A stretch of 64,000 bases of DNA. It comes from GCA-002793235 sp965267355. GTDB lineage: Bacteria; Bacteroidota; Bacteroidia; Flavobacteriales_E; Vicingaceae. Of this stretch, positions 50,115-59,292 are shown piece by piece. The DNA lies in assembly GCA_965267355.1 (NCBI GenBank), contig OZ253956.1, forward strand, positions 620,001-684,000, written 5' to 3'. The notes under the pieces were generated by a model. The model saw only the letters and a program-made list of their open reading frames with translations, searched no databases and was not told the origin of the DNA. A program made the translations under genes and the position numbers. Position 1 is the first letter of the stretch; each line of letters starts with the position of its first letter.

Positions 50115-51800
50115 ATGAGTGGAGGAGATTTACCACCAAGGCAGAAGATGATTGGTATGATGTACTTAGTACTGACTGCACTGTTAGCAATGAATGTTGC
50201 AAAATCTATTCTAGATGCATTCGTTAAGATTAACACAGGTATTGAGTCAACTACTATTTCATTCGATGCGAGTAATAGTATTTTATATTCTGCCTTTGAT
50301 AAGGCTAGAGCAGAGAGCCCTGCTGCTAAAAAATGGGCTGACAAAGCAGATCAGGTTAAAAAAATGTCTAACGACATGTACAACCACATTAAAGCTTTAA
50401 AAACTAAATTGATTGAAATTACTGATAAAAAACCTGCTGAAGTAGCAGATACTATTAGTATGATTCGTGTTGATGCTAAAGATAACTATGATGAGCCAAC
50501 AAGAATTATGGGTTTATCTGAACCTGGAAAACCTGTAAAGGTTCCTGGTTTAGAAGAGTTTAGTGGAATAACATTAAGAGAGAAACTTAATGGGTTCAAA
50601 ACGGGAGTTACTGGAGTTTTTGAAGACAAAGATGTACAAAAAGCTATGGAGGAAAAATTAGCTTATTTGAATACTCCTGAAATGAAGAATGATGATGGAA
50701 ACATGGATCCTTGGGAAACAGGTTTGTTTTATCATATTCCTTTAGCTGCTGTGGTTACTATGCTATCTAAAATTCAATCTGATGTTAGAACCGCTGAAGC
50801 TGAAGTTATTGCTAAACTTTATGAAAGAATTGATGCTGGAGGTGTTTCGTTTAATGCCGTAGAAGGTATGGCTGTATTACCTAAAGCTTATATTATGAGT
50901 GGTGATACATTTAGAGCTAGTATATTTACTGCTGCCTACGATAACCGAGTAAATCCTGAGATTTATATCACAAAGGCTCCTTATGATACTTCTGCTGCCT
51001 TAGCTGTTGAGAAATCAGGCAAATTTGAAATAGAAAAAATAATGACGGGGACCAAAGGTACTAAGTGGGGAGAAGGTGATTGGTTTAAGATGGATGAAAA
51101 GGACATAGCTGCAGGAAAAGGTGAATTGAAAGTACTGGAAGGTGTTGGTGTTCACGATTGGGGTGGCATTATTAAATTAAACACTAAGAAGGGGCCAAAA
51201 GTTTATCCTTTCAAAAGTAGTTTTGAAGTAGGAAAACCATCATTGGCAATTTCTGCTGATAAAATGAATGTTTTCTATATGGGTGTTGATAACCCTGTAT
51301 CTATTTCAGCTCCAATGCCTAAATTTACTGCAAATGCTCCTGGTTTATCAAAATCTGGACAAGGTTGGGTAATGCGCCCTAAAAAACCTGGTAAAGTTAC
51401 TATCAGTGTTTCAGGTCAGGATGAATTGACAGGGAAAAGTGTTGCTCTAGGTAAAGCTGAATTTAGAGTAAAGCGTATTCCTACACCTGTTGCTTACATT
51501 GCTGGTAAAACAGGTACGGTTGTTCTATCTAAATCTCAATTAGGTGAAGGTGTGGTTCAAGCAAAATTAGAAGGTTTTGTATTTGATTTAAAAGTTAAGT
51601 GTAAATCTTTTGAGCTTGGTACTACAGTTAGTGGTGATTACAAATCTGTTAAGGTTAGTGGAAACAGAATGAATGCTAAAGCTAAGAACCTAATCAAAAG
51701 GGGCTCAAGAGGTCAACGTTTTTACTTAGAGAAAATGGCAGTAAAAATGCCTGATGGAAGGGTAGTTACTATGGGTAATATGACTGTTAAACTGAAATAA
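50115..51800 (+). CDS. gldM: Type IX secretion motor protein GldM (PorM)
   Basis: A 561-residue protein with one N-terminal transmembrane helix (about residues 12-32, M-I-G-M-M-Y-L-V-L-T-A-L-L-A-M-N-V) and a long periplasmic part made of four domains. It spans the periplasm from GldL to the GldK/GldN ring. The opening G-G-D-L-P-P-R-Q-K-M-I-G-M-M-Y is diagnostic. The length fits the roughly 515-560 of known GldM proteins. It lies 41 bases after gldL. Confidence 0.96.
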   Translation: MSGGDLPPRQKMIGMMYLVLTALLAMNVAKSILDAFVKINTGIESTTISFDASNSILYSAFDKARAESPAAKKWADKADQVKKMSNDMYNHIKALKTKLIEITDKKPAEVADTISMIRVDAKDNYDEPTRIMGLSEPGKPVKVPGLEEFSGITLREKLNGFKTGVTGVFEDKDVQKAMEEKLAYLNTPEMKNDDGNMDPWETGLFYHIPLAAVVTMLSKIQSDVRTAEAEVIAKLYERIDAGGVSFNAVEGMAVLPKAYIMSGDTFRASIFTAAYDNRVNPEIYITKAPYDTSAALAVEKSGKFEIEKIMTGTKGTKWGEGDWFKMDEKDIAAGKGELKVLEGVGVHDWGGIIKLNTKKGPKVYPFKSSFEVGKPSLAISADKMNVFYMGVDNPVSISAPMPKFTANAPGLSKSGQGWVMRPKKPGKVTISVSGQDELTGKSVALGKAEFRVKRIPTPVAYIAGKTGTVVLSKSQLGEGVVQAKLEGFVFDLKVKCKSFELGTTVSGDYKSVKVSGNRMNAKAKNLIKRGSRGQRFYLEKMAVKMPDGRVVTMGNMTVKLK

Positions 51801-51828
51801 TAATTTCACTAATATACTAATAAGAAAA

Positions 51829-51834
51829 AGGAGG
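51829..51834 (+). promoter_or_regulatory. Strong Shine-Dalgarno site of gldN
   Basis: AGGAGG, preceded by an A-rich run, 5 bases before the gldN ATG at 51840. Together with the gldK site these are the clearest ribosome-binding sites seen. Confidence 0.8.
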
Positions 51835-51839
51835 ATATT

Positions 51840-52694
51840 ATGAAAACACAATGTAAATTAATAGCAATTGGTCTTTTATTTATTGGACTAATTTCATCTA
51901 CAGTAGATGTAAAAGCCCAAAAAGTACTGGACAAGCCTTGGATTAAGGAGAACACTCCTACAAGAAGAGTTGTACCCTATACACATGTAAGAGAGGCAGA
52001 TGTTATGTGGCACAGAAGAGTATGGAGAGCAATAGATTTACGTGAAAAGATTAATCATCCTCTGTATTATCCTATTCAGGAAATAGAAGATCGTAAAAGT
52101 TTGTTTGATGTAATTAAAATGGGAATTAAAGAAGGAACCATTACTGCTTATGACGAATCAAGTGATGAGTTTGAGATGCCTTTAACTAAGGCTGAAGTAA
52201 TGGAGGGAATTTTAAGATACCCCGAGATTAAAGAACAATATGACGAGTATGGTGATATTATGGAAGGTTTTGCTGATACTGTATGGCAAGATTATTCTTC
52301 TCAGGATATAGTAGAATATAGATTAAAGGAGGATTGGTTTTTTGATAACGAGCGTTCAATTATGGACGTTAGAATTATGGGAATTTGTCCTGTAAGACTT
52401 GAGCTTGATGAAAACCTTGAGGTAAAAGGAAAGTCTCCTATGTTTTGGGTTTATTTCCCAGAATGTCGTTACGTTTTTGCAAACTACGATGTATTTAACA
52501 GACAAAATGATGCGGAAAGAAGAACATTTGATGATATTTTTTGGAAACGAATGTTTAACAGCTACGCTTTTAAACGATCTAATGTTTATGATAGAAATAA
52601 CAAGGATTACCTGCAAGGGATAGATCTTTTGTTAGAAGCGGATAGAATTAAAGAAGATATATTTACCATGGAGCATGATCTGTGGCACTTCTAA
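51840..52694 (+). CDS. gldN: Type IX secretion / gliding motility protein GldN (PorN)
   Basis: A 284-residue periplasmic protein that forms the outer ring with GldK. The signal peptide ends near V-D-V-K-A-Q. Family features include R-E-A-D-V-M-W-H-R-R-V-W-R-A-I-D-L-R-E-K-I-N-H-P-L near residue 50, I-M-G-I-C-P-V-R near 180, W-V-Y-F-P-E-C-R near 205 and F-D-D-I-F-W-K-R-M-F near 232. It closes the operon, before a strong bidirectional terminator. Confidence 0.95.
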   Translation: MKTQCKLIAIGLLFIGLISSTVDVKAQKVLDKPWIKENTPTRRVVPYTHVREADVMWHRRVWRAIDLREKINHPLYYPIQEIEDRKSLFDVIKMGIKEGTITAYDESSDEFEMPLTKAEVMEGILRYPEIKEQYDEYGDIMEGFADTVWQDYSSQDIVEYRLKEDWFFDNERSIMDVRIMGICPVRLELDENLEVKGKSPMFWVYFPECRYVFANYDVFNRQNDAERRTFDDIFWKRMFNSYAFKRSNVYDRNNKDYLQGIDLLLEADRIKEDIFTMEHDLWHF

Positions 52695-52712
52695 AAGTTA
52701 TATGAAATCCCA

Positions 52713-52745
52713 AAAAAAGCCTCACATATTATGTGAGGCTTTTTT
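52713..52745. terminator. Bidirectional terminator between gldN and the ClC gene
   Basis: Perfect stem: A6 plus GCCTCACAT (52719-52727), loop ATT, ATGTGAGGC (52731-52739) plus T6. It works for both convergent units. Confidence 0.92.
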
Positions 52746-54519
52746 ATTCCCCTAAAGTTGTTTCCTTAAGGCGATTTCTATAAGCTGTAAATAATTTAGA
52801 CTTTGAGACAAAACCTATATATTTTCCTTCTTGTATTACAGGTAAATTCCATGCATTAGTTCTTGTAAACTTATTTACTACCTCATCCATATTATCATTA
52901 AGAGATATAACATCAACAGGTTCAATCATCAAAGATGTAACATTTGTTTCTTCATATAAATCTGAATTAAACATAATGTCTCTTATATCATCCAGCAGAA
53001 TCATTCCCTGAAAATTATTACCCTCATCTATAACAGGAAAAATATTTCTATTTGATTGAGCTATAATTTGAACCAAATCACCTAAATTAGAGTCAATGTT
53101 TACCACACTAAAATCTTTTTCGATTTGAGATTCCAAGTTCATTTGTGTTAATACTGCCTTATCCTTATCTCTAGTAATTAGCTCTCCCCTTTTTGCTAAC
53201 TGCATATTATATATTGAATGAGGAATAAAGTATTTTGAAGTTAAATAAGCAATAGTAGCTGTTATCATCAACGGTATTATTAAATCATATCCACTTGTTA
53301 TCTCTGCAATTAAAAAAAGAGAAGTTAAGGGAGCATGAAGTACTCCTGCAATTAAACCAGCCATTCCAACTAGAGTAAAATTACTTTCAGAAATATTAGC
53401 CCATCCAAAATGATTGAATGTTTTAGCAAAAACAAACCCACCAGAAGCACCTACAAAAAGTGAAGGTGCAAATACACCACCTACTCCACCAGCAGAAATG
53501 GTTAGAGCAGATGCAATTACTTTAAAAAACATTAGTGCAAACAACAACACTAGCATTATCAATATGTTGTCTTTAAAATCATAAAAAAGGCTATCATTTA
53601 CCACACTCATATAGTTACCAGTAAACAATTGCTTAATCGTTACAAAGCCCTCTCCATATAGAGGTGGTATAAAGAATATAAGTGCACCTAAGATGGATCC
53701 TCCGACAAATACTTTTATTAGTCTATTATTTAGTTTCCCTAAGAATGATTCAATAGCCCAAAACATTTTGTTAAAGTAAACAGATACTAACCCAGTAAAC
53801 ACCCCCAATAAGATATAAAATGGCACATCAGATGCTAGAAATTTATCTTGTATTTCTATATTAAATAGTACATTATCACCTAGCATCATTCTAGAAGTAA
53901 TTGCAGCTGAAACTGATGCCATTAAAAATGGAATAATTGAAGCTAATGTCAAATCAAACATAAAGACTTCTAAAGCAAATACTAAAGCCGCAATTGGAGC
54001 ATTAAACATACCCGACATAGCTCCTACAGCGCCACAACCTATCAGTAGAGTAACCGTTTTATAATCTAGTTTTAATACTCTTCCTAAATTAGAACCAAGT
54101 GCAGCACTTGTAGAGACCGTTGGTCCTTCAAGTCCAGCAGAACCACCAAAACCTGCAGTCAAAGCACTGGTAATTATTGACGCGTAAATACTAAACGATT
54201 TAATAATACTGTTTTTCTTCGATATCGAATACAGAACACCAGGTATCCCATAACCCACTGGTCTCTTTATAATATAAACAATCATTACCACTGTTAATAT
54301 CAAACCTACCAACGGAAAAATGAAATATAGATAGTTATGTATACTTTGTGTAAAACCGGATTTAACTAACTCCTGAATATAGTGTGCTAAATTTTTAATA
54401 ATTACCGCTGCTAAGCCCGATAATAATCCGATGACAATACTTAAAAATAGAACGAAATGCTTTTGTTGAATACGCTTAACACGCCAAATTGAAAATTGTT
54501 GTATCCAATTCTTCCCCAT
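52744..54519 (-). CDS. ClC-family chloride channel/transporter with C-terminal CBS pair
   Basis: A 591-residue membrane protein with about 10-12 helices of the ClC fold and two CBS domains (about residues 470-585) that usually sense nucleotides. Selectivity motifs are present in ClC order: G-Y-G-I-P (for G-S-G-I-P), G-S-A-G-L-E-G-P with the gating Glu, and G-G-V-G-G-V-F-A-P-S (for G-x-F-x-P). Whether it is a channel or a Cl/H antiporter cannot be told reliably. The ATG abuts the stop of the MscS gene upstream, so the two are co-transcribed with proC likely at the head. Confidence 0.95.
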   Translation of the reverse strand: MGKNWIQQFSIWRVKRIQQKHFVLFLSIVIGLLSGLAAVIIKNLAHYIQELVKSGFTQSIHNYLYFIFPLVGLILTVVMIVYIIKRPVGYGIPGVLYSISKKNSIIKSFSIYASIITSALTAGFGGSAGLEGPTVSTSAALGSNLGRVLKLDYKTVTLLIGCGAVGAMSGMFNAPIAALVFALEVFMFDLTLASIIPFLMASVSAAITSRMMLGDNVLFNIEIQDKFLASDVPFYILLGVFTGLVSVYFNKMFWAIESFLGKLNNRLIKVFVGGSILGALIFFIPPLYGEGFVTIKQLFTGNYMSVVNDSLFYDFKDNILIMLVLLFALMFFKVIASALTISAGGVGGVFAPSLFVGASGGFVFAKTFNHFGWANISESNFTLVGMAGLIAGVLHAPLTSLFLIAEITSGYDLIIPLMITATIAYLTSKYFIPHSIYNMQLAKRGELITRDKDKAVLTQMNLESQIEKDFSVVNIDSNLGDLVQIIAQSNRNIFPVIDEGNNFQGMILLDDIRDIMFNSDLYEETNVTSLMIEPVDVISLNDNMDEVVNKFTRTNAWNLPVIQEGKYIGFVSKSKLFTAYRNRLKETTLGE

Positions 54520-55359
54520 TTACTTTTTATCTATAATATGTACATCTCTTTGAGGGAAAGGAATTTGGATTCCTTGTTCTTTGAACTTAGTATTTATTGC
54601 AAACCTTAACTCGCTCCTAACTCTTTCAGTTTGCCAAGTATCAATAATCCAAAATAATAAGCGAAATGATAGAGCTGAATCACCAAAATCACTAAAAAAC
54701 ACCATTGGTTCTGGATTTTTAGAAACCTTAGGATTTTCGGCAGCAACTTGTAATAAAATATCTCTAACTTTTTCTACATCTGAACCATAAGCCACGCCAA
54801 CAGTTACATCAAACCTAGAGATTTTATTGTTAGCAGACCAATTAATTACTTTTTCGTTAACAATTTTAGAGTTAGGGATTACCATATAAACTCCATCTAA
54901 TGTTTTAATTTGAGATGTTCTAAGATTGATTTCCGTTACAGAACCAACCAAACCATCCATTTCTAGGATATCTCCTACACTAACATTACCTTCTAACAAA
55001 ATAACTATTCCTGAAATTAAATCTTTAAAAACATCTTGTAAGGCAAATCCAACCCCTAAACCTAGCGCAGCAAACACTCCAAAAATCACAGACAAATCAA
55101 TTCCTAAACTTTCTGCTGCAATAAATACACTTACTATGTATATTATATATTGGAATATTTGACTAACAGATTTGGATCTCCCCTCATCAATTATCCCTTT
55201 TTTGCTAAGCCTTTTTTTTATGATGGCTCTTACCCCAGAAACCATCAACCTTGCTAACACAAAAATTAGAGCAACTATAAGAATATCTAATACAGAAATT
55301 TGATATTTATTAATATCAAGAATATTAAACTCTAGTATTTTCTCAAGCCATTTCGCCAT
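54520..55359 (-). CDS. MscS-family mechanosensitive ion channel
   Basis: A 279-residue small-conductance mechanosensitive channel for release of solutes on osmotic downshift. Three helices lie at about residues 20-40, 66-86 and 90-120; the pore helix reads A-A-L-G-L-G-V-G-F-A-L-Q-D-V-F-K-D-L. The beta domain has G-D-I-L-E-M-D-G-L-V-G-S-V-T-E-I and I-P-N-S-K-I-V. It lies between proC and the ClC gene; with proline synthesis and chloride flux this looks like an osmotic-balance set. Confidence 0.94.
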   Translation of the reverse strand: MAKWLEKILEFNILDINKYQISVLDILIVALIFVLARLMVSGVRAIIKKRLSKKGIIDEGRSKSVSQIFQYIIYIVSVFIAAESLGIDLSVIFGVFAALGLGVGFALQDVFKDLISGIVILLEGNVSVGDILEMDGLVGSVTEINLRTSQIKTLDGVYMVIPNSKIVNEKVINWSANNKISRFDVTVGVAYGSDVEKVRDILLQVAAENPKVSKNPEPMVFFSDFGDSALSFRLLFWIIDTWQTERVRSELRFAINTKFKEQGIQIPFPQRDVHIIDKK

Positions 55360-55401
55360 ACGACAAACTCTAAATTACCAAGTTAAGAATGATTATCAAA
55401 A

Positions 55402-56205
55402 TTAGTCTTTATCTGAATAAAGTCCTCCTGCTTGTTTTGCCGAAATAGTAATTCCTTTTATAAAAGATGAGCTAAACCCATTATGTTCCATTTCATTTAA
55501 CCCAGCAATTGTGCAACCTTTTGGAGATGTTACTTTATCAATCTCATCTTCAGGATGCGATTGATTAGCAATTAATAAACTTGCAGCTCCTTTTGCAGTT
55601 TGTGCGGCCATCTTTAAAGCTTCACTTGCGTGAAAATCAATTTCATTACCTCCTTGAGATGCAGCTCTAATAGCTCTTAAGAAAAAAGCAATACCGCAAG
55701 CACATAAAGCTGTAGCAGAAGTCATTTGTTCTTCATTAATTACTACCGTTTCGCCTACCATTTCAAATAAATCTTTAACTTGCTCTATTCTATCTTGGAA
55801 TTTTGGAATTGTACAAATACAAGTCATTGATTCTCTGATGGCAATTGCAGTATTAGGCATGGCTCTAACTATTGGAATATCATTTCCAATAATTTGTTGT
55901 ATTTGAGCTACTTTAACTCCTGAAACTAAAGAAATGACCAAATGATCTAGTGTTAAAGTATGTTTAATTTGCTCTAATACTTCATTAATTTTTTGGGGTA
56001 ATACAGCAATAACAACTACTTGCGACTGCTTAACAGCAGCTACATTGTCATTGGTTACTTCAAAACCATCTTTTACCAAAGATTCTAACTTAGCAACACT
56101 TCTTCTAGTTAAAATAAAATCGGATGGTTGATAATTACCTGAATCTACTAATCCTTTAACTAAAGACTTACCCAAATTACCCGTTCCTAAAATTGCTGTT
56201 TTCAT
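55402..56205 (-). CDS. proC: Pyrroline-5-carboxylate reductase
   Basis: A 267-residue NAD(P)H enzyme that makes the last step to proline. The Rossmann motif is G-T-G-N-L-G near residue 7, followed by V-V-I-A-V-L-P near 67 and the family segment R-A-M-P-N-T-A near 115. The C-terminal dimer domain has T-A-L-C-A-C-G-I-A-F and V-T-S-P-K-G-C-T-I-A-G-L. Length is normal. It is 42 bases upstream of the MscS gene. Confidence 0.95.
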   Translation of the reverse strand: MKTAILGTGNLGKSLVKGLVDSGNYQPSDFILTRRSVAKLESLVKDGFEVTNDNVAAVKQSQVVVIAVLPQKINEVLEQIKHTLTLDHLVISLVSGVKVAQIQQIIGNDIPIVRAMPNTAIAIRESMTCICTIPKFQDRIEQVKDLFEMVGETVVINEEQMTSATALCACGIAFFLRAIRAASQGGNEIDFHASEALKMAAQTAKGAASLLIANQSHPEDEIDKVTSPKGCTIAGLNEMEHNGFSSSFIKGITISAKQAGGLYSDKD

Positions 56206-56223
56206 TTCTTAAAATTAAGAATG

Positions 56224-56231
56224 CAAACATA
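56224..56231 (-). promoter_or_regulatory. -7 box of the proC-mscS-clc operon
   Basis: The minus strand reads TATGTTTG, an exact TAnnTTTG match 18 bases before the proC ATG. A TTG lies 15 bases further up, somewhat too close. Confidence 0.45.
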
Positions 56232-56288
56232 CACAGGAATTTGAATCAACTACACGAGATATAGACAATTTCAATCCAGTAAACCTTC

Positions 56289-56338
56289 TTAAGTATTTAT
56301 ACACATTAAGAATACAAACATTAAGCATTAATACTTAA
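56289..56338. repeat. Long-range inverted and direct repeats in the divergent gap
   Basis: TTAAGTATT (56289-56297) and AATACTTAA (56330-56338) are perfect inverted arms. Between them CATTAAG occurs twice, at 56304 and 56319. This sits in the 241-base gap between divergent genes and may be a regulator site, though base composition alone favours such matches. Confidence 0.35.
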
Positions 56339-56397
56339 TTGATTGATTTTCAGTTAATTATTAATTATTTAATAACAAATTTGCTTGTTTTTTTATA

Positions 56398-56405
56398 TAC
56401 ATTTG
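56398..56405 (+). promoter_or_regulatory. -7 box of the two-gene secreted-protein operon
   Basis: TACATTTG matches TAnnTTTG and lies 41 bases before the ATG at 56447. It lies inside the TTG-started longer frame, supporting the internal start. Confidence 0.45.
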
Positions 56406-56446
56406 GCAAGAATCAAATTAAATTTTCAATCTTAAAACTATCAAAA

Positions 56447-57364
56447 ATGAAAAAAACAACTTTATTAATGAGTTTAATATCAGTTAGTATTTATTGTTCA
56501 GCTCAATTTAATGTCAGTACAGTAACTTCTAACGACTTATATTGGGATAATGGCCAAATAGGAATAGGTTTAAACAACCCTACTTCAAAACTTGATATCG
56601 CACTAAATACCAATTTTATGTATGAAGATGTTTCAGGTTTTAGATTAACCTACCCCATTCCTGGTATTGGGGGACCTGGAATTATCAATGAGAATATTTT
56701 TGAGATAAGGCAAAAAACACTTAACAACAATCATTCAACAAAGATGGTAGTTAAAGTAAACGGTAACGTTGGTATTGGTGTTCAAAGTAATGACCCTTTC
56801 CTAAACAATCAAAGATTAGTGGTAACAGACAGAAATCCAAAGCAAATTGACATGCATGTAATTGGTTTTGGATTAATTGACGGACAAAATGGTTCTTTAC
56901 TATTAGGAAGTGAAACCGGAGCACCTTACGGAGAATGGGGAATTGAATATAATGATTACGGTAGTATTGCAGGATTAAATTTCTGGAAGCCTGCAGGTAG
57001 TAATGGTTTTGGCAATTACTTTATGTTTATTTCTGATAAAGGAAATGTTAGTATTGGAACCAATGATTCTAAAGGGTACAAATTTGCCGTTAAAGGTGAT
57101 ATGATTGCAGAAAAAGTAGTAGTGAAATTACATGCTGACTGGCCTGACTTCGTTTTCGCTAAAAAATACGGGTTAATGCCTTTGGATGAAGTAGAAACGT
57201 TTATCGAAAAAAATCACCATTTACCAAACATTCCTTCAGCTAAAGAAGTGGAAGAAAAAGGAATAGATTTAGGTGAAATGAATGCTGCCTTGTTGCAAAA
57301 AGTTGAAGAGCTTACATTGTATGTTATTGAATTAAAGAAAGAGATCGAAGACTTGAAAAAGTAA
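56447..57364 (+). CDS. Secreted protein with conserved C-terminal coiled coil, function unknown
   Basis: A 305-residue protein. The start at 56447 gives a signal peptide (M-K-K-T-T, hydrophobic core, S-A-Q); the frame runs back to a TTG at 56339 that lacks one. The middle holds repeated N-V-G-I-G / V-S-I-G-T-N segments, as in tail-fibre-like proteins. The last 95 residues have the pattern A-D-W-P-D-F-V-F...L-D-E-V-E-x-F-I...H-L-P-N-I-P-S-A-K-E-V-E...G-I-D-L-G-E-M-N, then a coiled coil, a tail I recall from many Bacteroidota proteins. No peptidase S74 catalytic signature is evident. It is followed 28 bases later by a T9SS cargo gene. Confidence 0.8.
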   Translation: MKKTTLLMSLISVSIYCSAQFNVSTVTSNDLYWDNGQIGIGLNNPTSKLDIALNTNFMYEDVSGFRLTYPIPGIGGPGIINENIFEIRQKTLNNNHSTKMVVKVNGNVGIGVQSNDPFLNNQRLVVTDRNPKQIDMHVIGFGLIDGQNGSLLLGSETGAPYGEWGIEYNDYGSIAGLNFWKPAGSNGFGNYFMFISDKGNVSIGTNDSKGYKFAVKGDMIAEKVVVKLHADWPDFVFAKKYGLMPLDEVETFIEKNHHLPNIPSAKEVEEKGIDLGEMNAALLQKVEELTLYVIELKKEIEDLKK

Positions 57365-57392
57365 TATCATCTCTAATTATTAATTCTTAAAC

Positions 57393-59231
57393 ATGAATGT
57401 TATGAAAGCAACACATAAATATCTTTTAGCGTTGATTTTCCTTTGGGGAATGTTCGATTATGCTAAAGGACAAAATAATTTAATACACAATGCCATCATA
57501 GAACAACCAATAAATGTTTATTCTCCTCTTTATCCTGGTTTAGTAGATGATCGTGTACATAAAGAATATTACTACTCCGGTGGTTGGCAAATACAAAATT
57601 ATGGCAATCAAACAGGGCTAGATGTTTGGACTGATCGGTTAAAAACGAAAAAAATTACCGATAGTTTTGGGAAAACCTTTGTTTTATTACATTCTCCAGA
57701 GTGGTTTATGACCAATATTTATTGGGATGGACCCAATGCCTATTCTAAATTAACCATTGCTGACAGTCCTGGTAGTACTATACAGCCTCATTCAGGTGAA
57801 GGGTATATTGGTATGGGACTGGGAGAACTTGTACAACAAAAATTCTTTAACTCTAACAAGTTTGAAGAAGGGGAAAGTTATACATTAAACTTTTACATAA
57901 GACCGGTTGATAATAATAATATATTTTCTAACAGTAACTGGTCACAAGGGTTAGATTTAAAGGTGTACCTACGTAAATCCAAGATGAAATACGCAGCTGT
58001 TGCAAACAATAAAAATAAACGTTGTGACGAAACAAAGTATTTCAAAAAGAAAAATATGAACAATACCATTACAGTTATGAATCATCATGTTGATTTGTCA
58101 AGTTACCCAACCGGACAATGGCATGCAGTAACAGTCGAGTTTACGGCTCCAGCGGATAATTATGATTGGATTGTTATTGAAACACAAGGAAATGTTAGTC
58201 CATGTGATGGAACTTATTTATTGCTTGATGACTTCATGCTAGCTAAATCTTGTGAATTTCCTTCTTGTGATAGAACAGCTGGTTTAGTTTTCCCTCAAGA
58301 TAATGGCTTTGTAAATTTAACAACTCCGTTAACGATAACGAATCTAAACAATGTTACCAGTGCTACAGTAGAAGTTTTTCCTTTATTAGGTCAAACTCCG
58401 ATATGGTCGTACAGTGTTACATGTACTGATGGTATTCAGGATCCTATTTATTGGGATGGAAGAGCAACTTCGGGATCTTATGTCGCCAATGCCTTTTATG
58501 TACTTAAAGTTACTTATACCAACGATTGTGGAACAGAAGTTTTTTCTCACACGATTTCAAAATCAGGTGACTATCCTGCAACTACTAATAACATTGTATG
58601 TAATACTTCTAACATTGCTACCCCGGTACCATGTTGTGTTTATCAACCCGACTTAACATTAAACAACATTGTTTATCCTGGACCTGGGTTATTTGATTAT
58701 AAAGTTATTAATCAAATAGATGTAGCTCCTACTGGACCAGTTACTGTTTCTAATGTAGCTGAAGTTGAAATGAGAGCAGGTTATGAAATTGAACTTTACC
58801 CTGGTTTTACAGTAGACGCAGGTGGGTACTACTTAGCAGAAATTGTTCCATGTACAAATGGCGGTCGCTTAAGACCCTCTGATGTTCCATCAAAAGATTT
58901 TTCTGGTACTAAACAAGAAGCTATTGTAAAAGCAAAAACAACTGAAGAAGCTTCTAATAATAAATATTCTGAAGAGCCTGTGTTGAATAAATTTACAATC
59001 AAAGTTTATCCTAATCCTAGTAAGAATGGAAAGTACATGGTTGAAATGTTAAATAGTAGTTCTTCAAAAGGTTATGTAGAGGTTATGGATTTGATAGGTG
59101 GAATTGTTTATAAAGGGTTTATAGAAAGCAATAAATCTATTGTGGACATTTCTAATCAACCAAATGGTATATACTTTATACATATTAGAAATGGCGATGA
59201 AGTTAATATTCAAAAAATAATAAAACAATAA
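57393..59231 (+). CDS. Secreted protein with type A T9SS sorting domain
   Basis: A 612-residue secreted protein with signal peptide ending near Y-A-K-G-Q (start at residue 1 or Met4). Residues about 30-290 look like a carbohydrate-binding-like beta sandwich ending in L-L-L-D-D-F. A Cys-containing segment follows (about 285-300), then a FlgD-like module with D-P-I-Y-W-D-G-R-A near 350. The last 85 residues form the type A sorting domain, with V-Y-P-N-P-S near 535, G-Y-V-E-V-M-D near 558 and N-G-I-Y-F-I-H-I near 592. It is cargo for the T9SS encoded at 46835-52694. The target is unknown. Confidence 0.88.
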   Translation: MNVMKATHKYLLALIFLWGMFDYAKGQNNLIHNAIIEQPINVYSPLYPGLVDDRVHKEYYYSGGWQIQNYGNQTGLDVWTDRLKTKKITDSFGKTFVLLHSPEWFMTNIYWDGPNAYSKLTIADSPGSTIQPHSGEGYIGMGLGELVQQKFFNSNKFEEGESYTLNFYIRPVDNNNIFSNSNWSQGLDLKVYLRKSKMKYAAVANNKNKRCDETKYFKKKNMNNTITVMNHHVDLSSYPTGQWHAVTVEFTAPADNYDWIVIETQGNVSPCDGTYLLLDDFMLAKSCEFPSCDRTAGLVFPQDNGFVNLTTPLTITNLNNVTSATVEVFPLLGQTPIWSYSVTCTDGIQDPIYWDGRATSGSYVANAFYVLKVTYTNDCGTEVFSHTISKSGDYPATTNNIVCNTSNIATPVPCCVYQPDLTLNNIVYPGPGLFDYKVINQIDVAPTGPVTVSNVAEVEMRAGYEIELYPGFTVDAGGYYLAEIVPCTNGGRLRPSDVPSKDFSGTKQEAIVKAKTTEEASNNKYSEEPVLNKFTIKVYPNPSKNGKYMVEMLNSSSSKGYVEVMDLIGGIVYKGFIESNKSIVDISNQPNGIYFIHIRNGDEVNIQKIIKQ

Positions 59232-59253
59232 ATCCCTCTATTCTGTTTAACCT

Positions 59254-59292
59254 AAAGATCCTTAATGGAAACAACCATTAAGGATCTTTTAT
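59254..59292 (+). terminator. Terminator of the secreted-protein operon
   Basis: A perfect 15-base-pair stem (59254-59268 with 59275-59289), loop AAACAA, then TTTTATT. It stops just before the convergent sulfhydrylase gene. Confidence 0.92.

Noticed and set aside
56339..56446. TTG-started extension of the tail-fibre-like protein
   Set aside because: A -7 box lies inside it and a clean signal peptide begins at the ATG at 56447.
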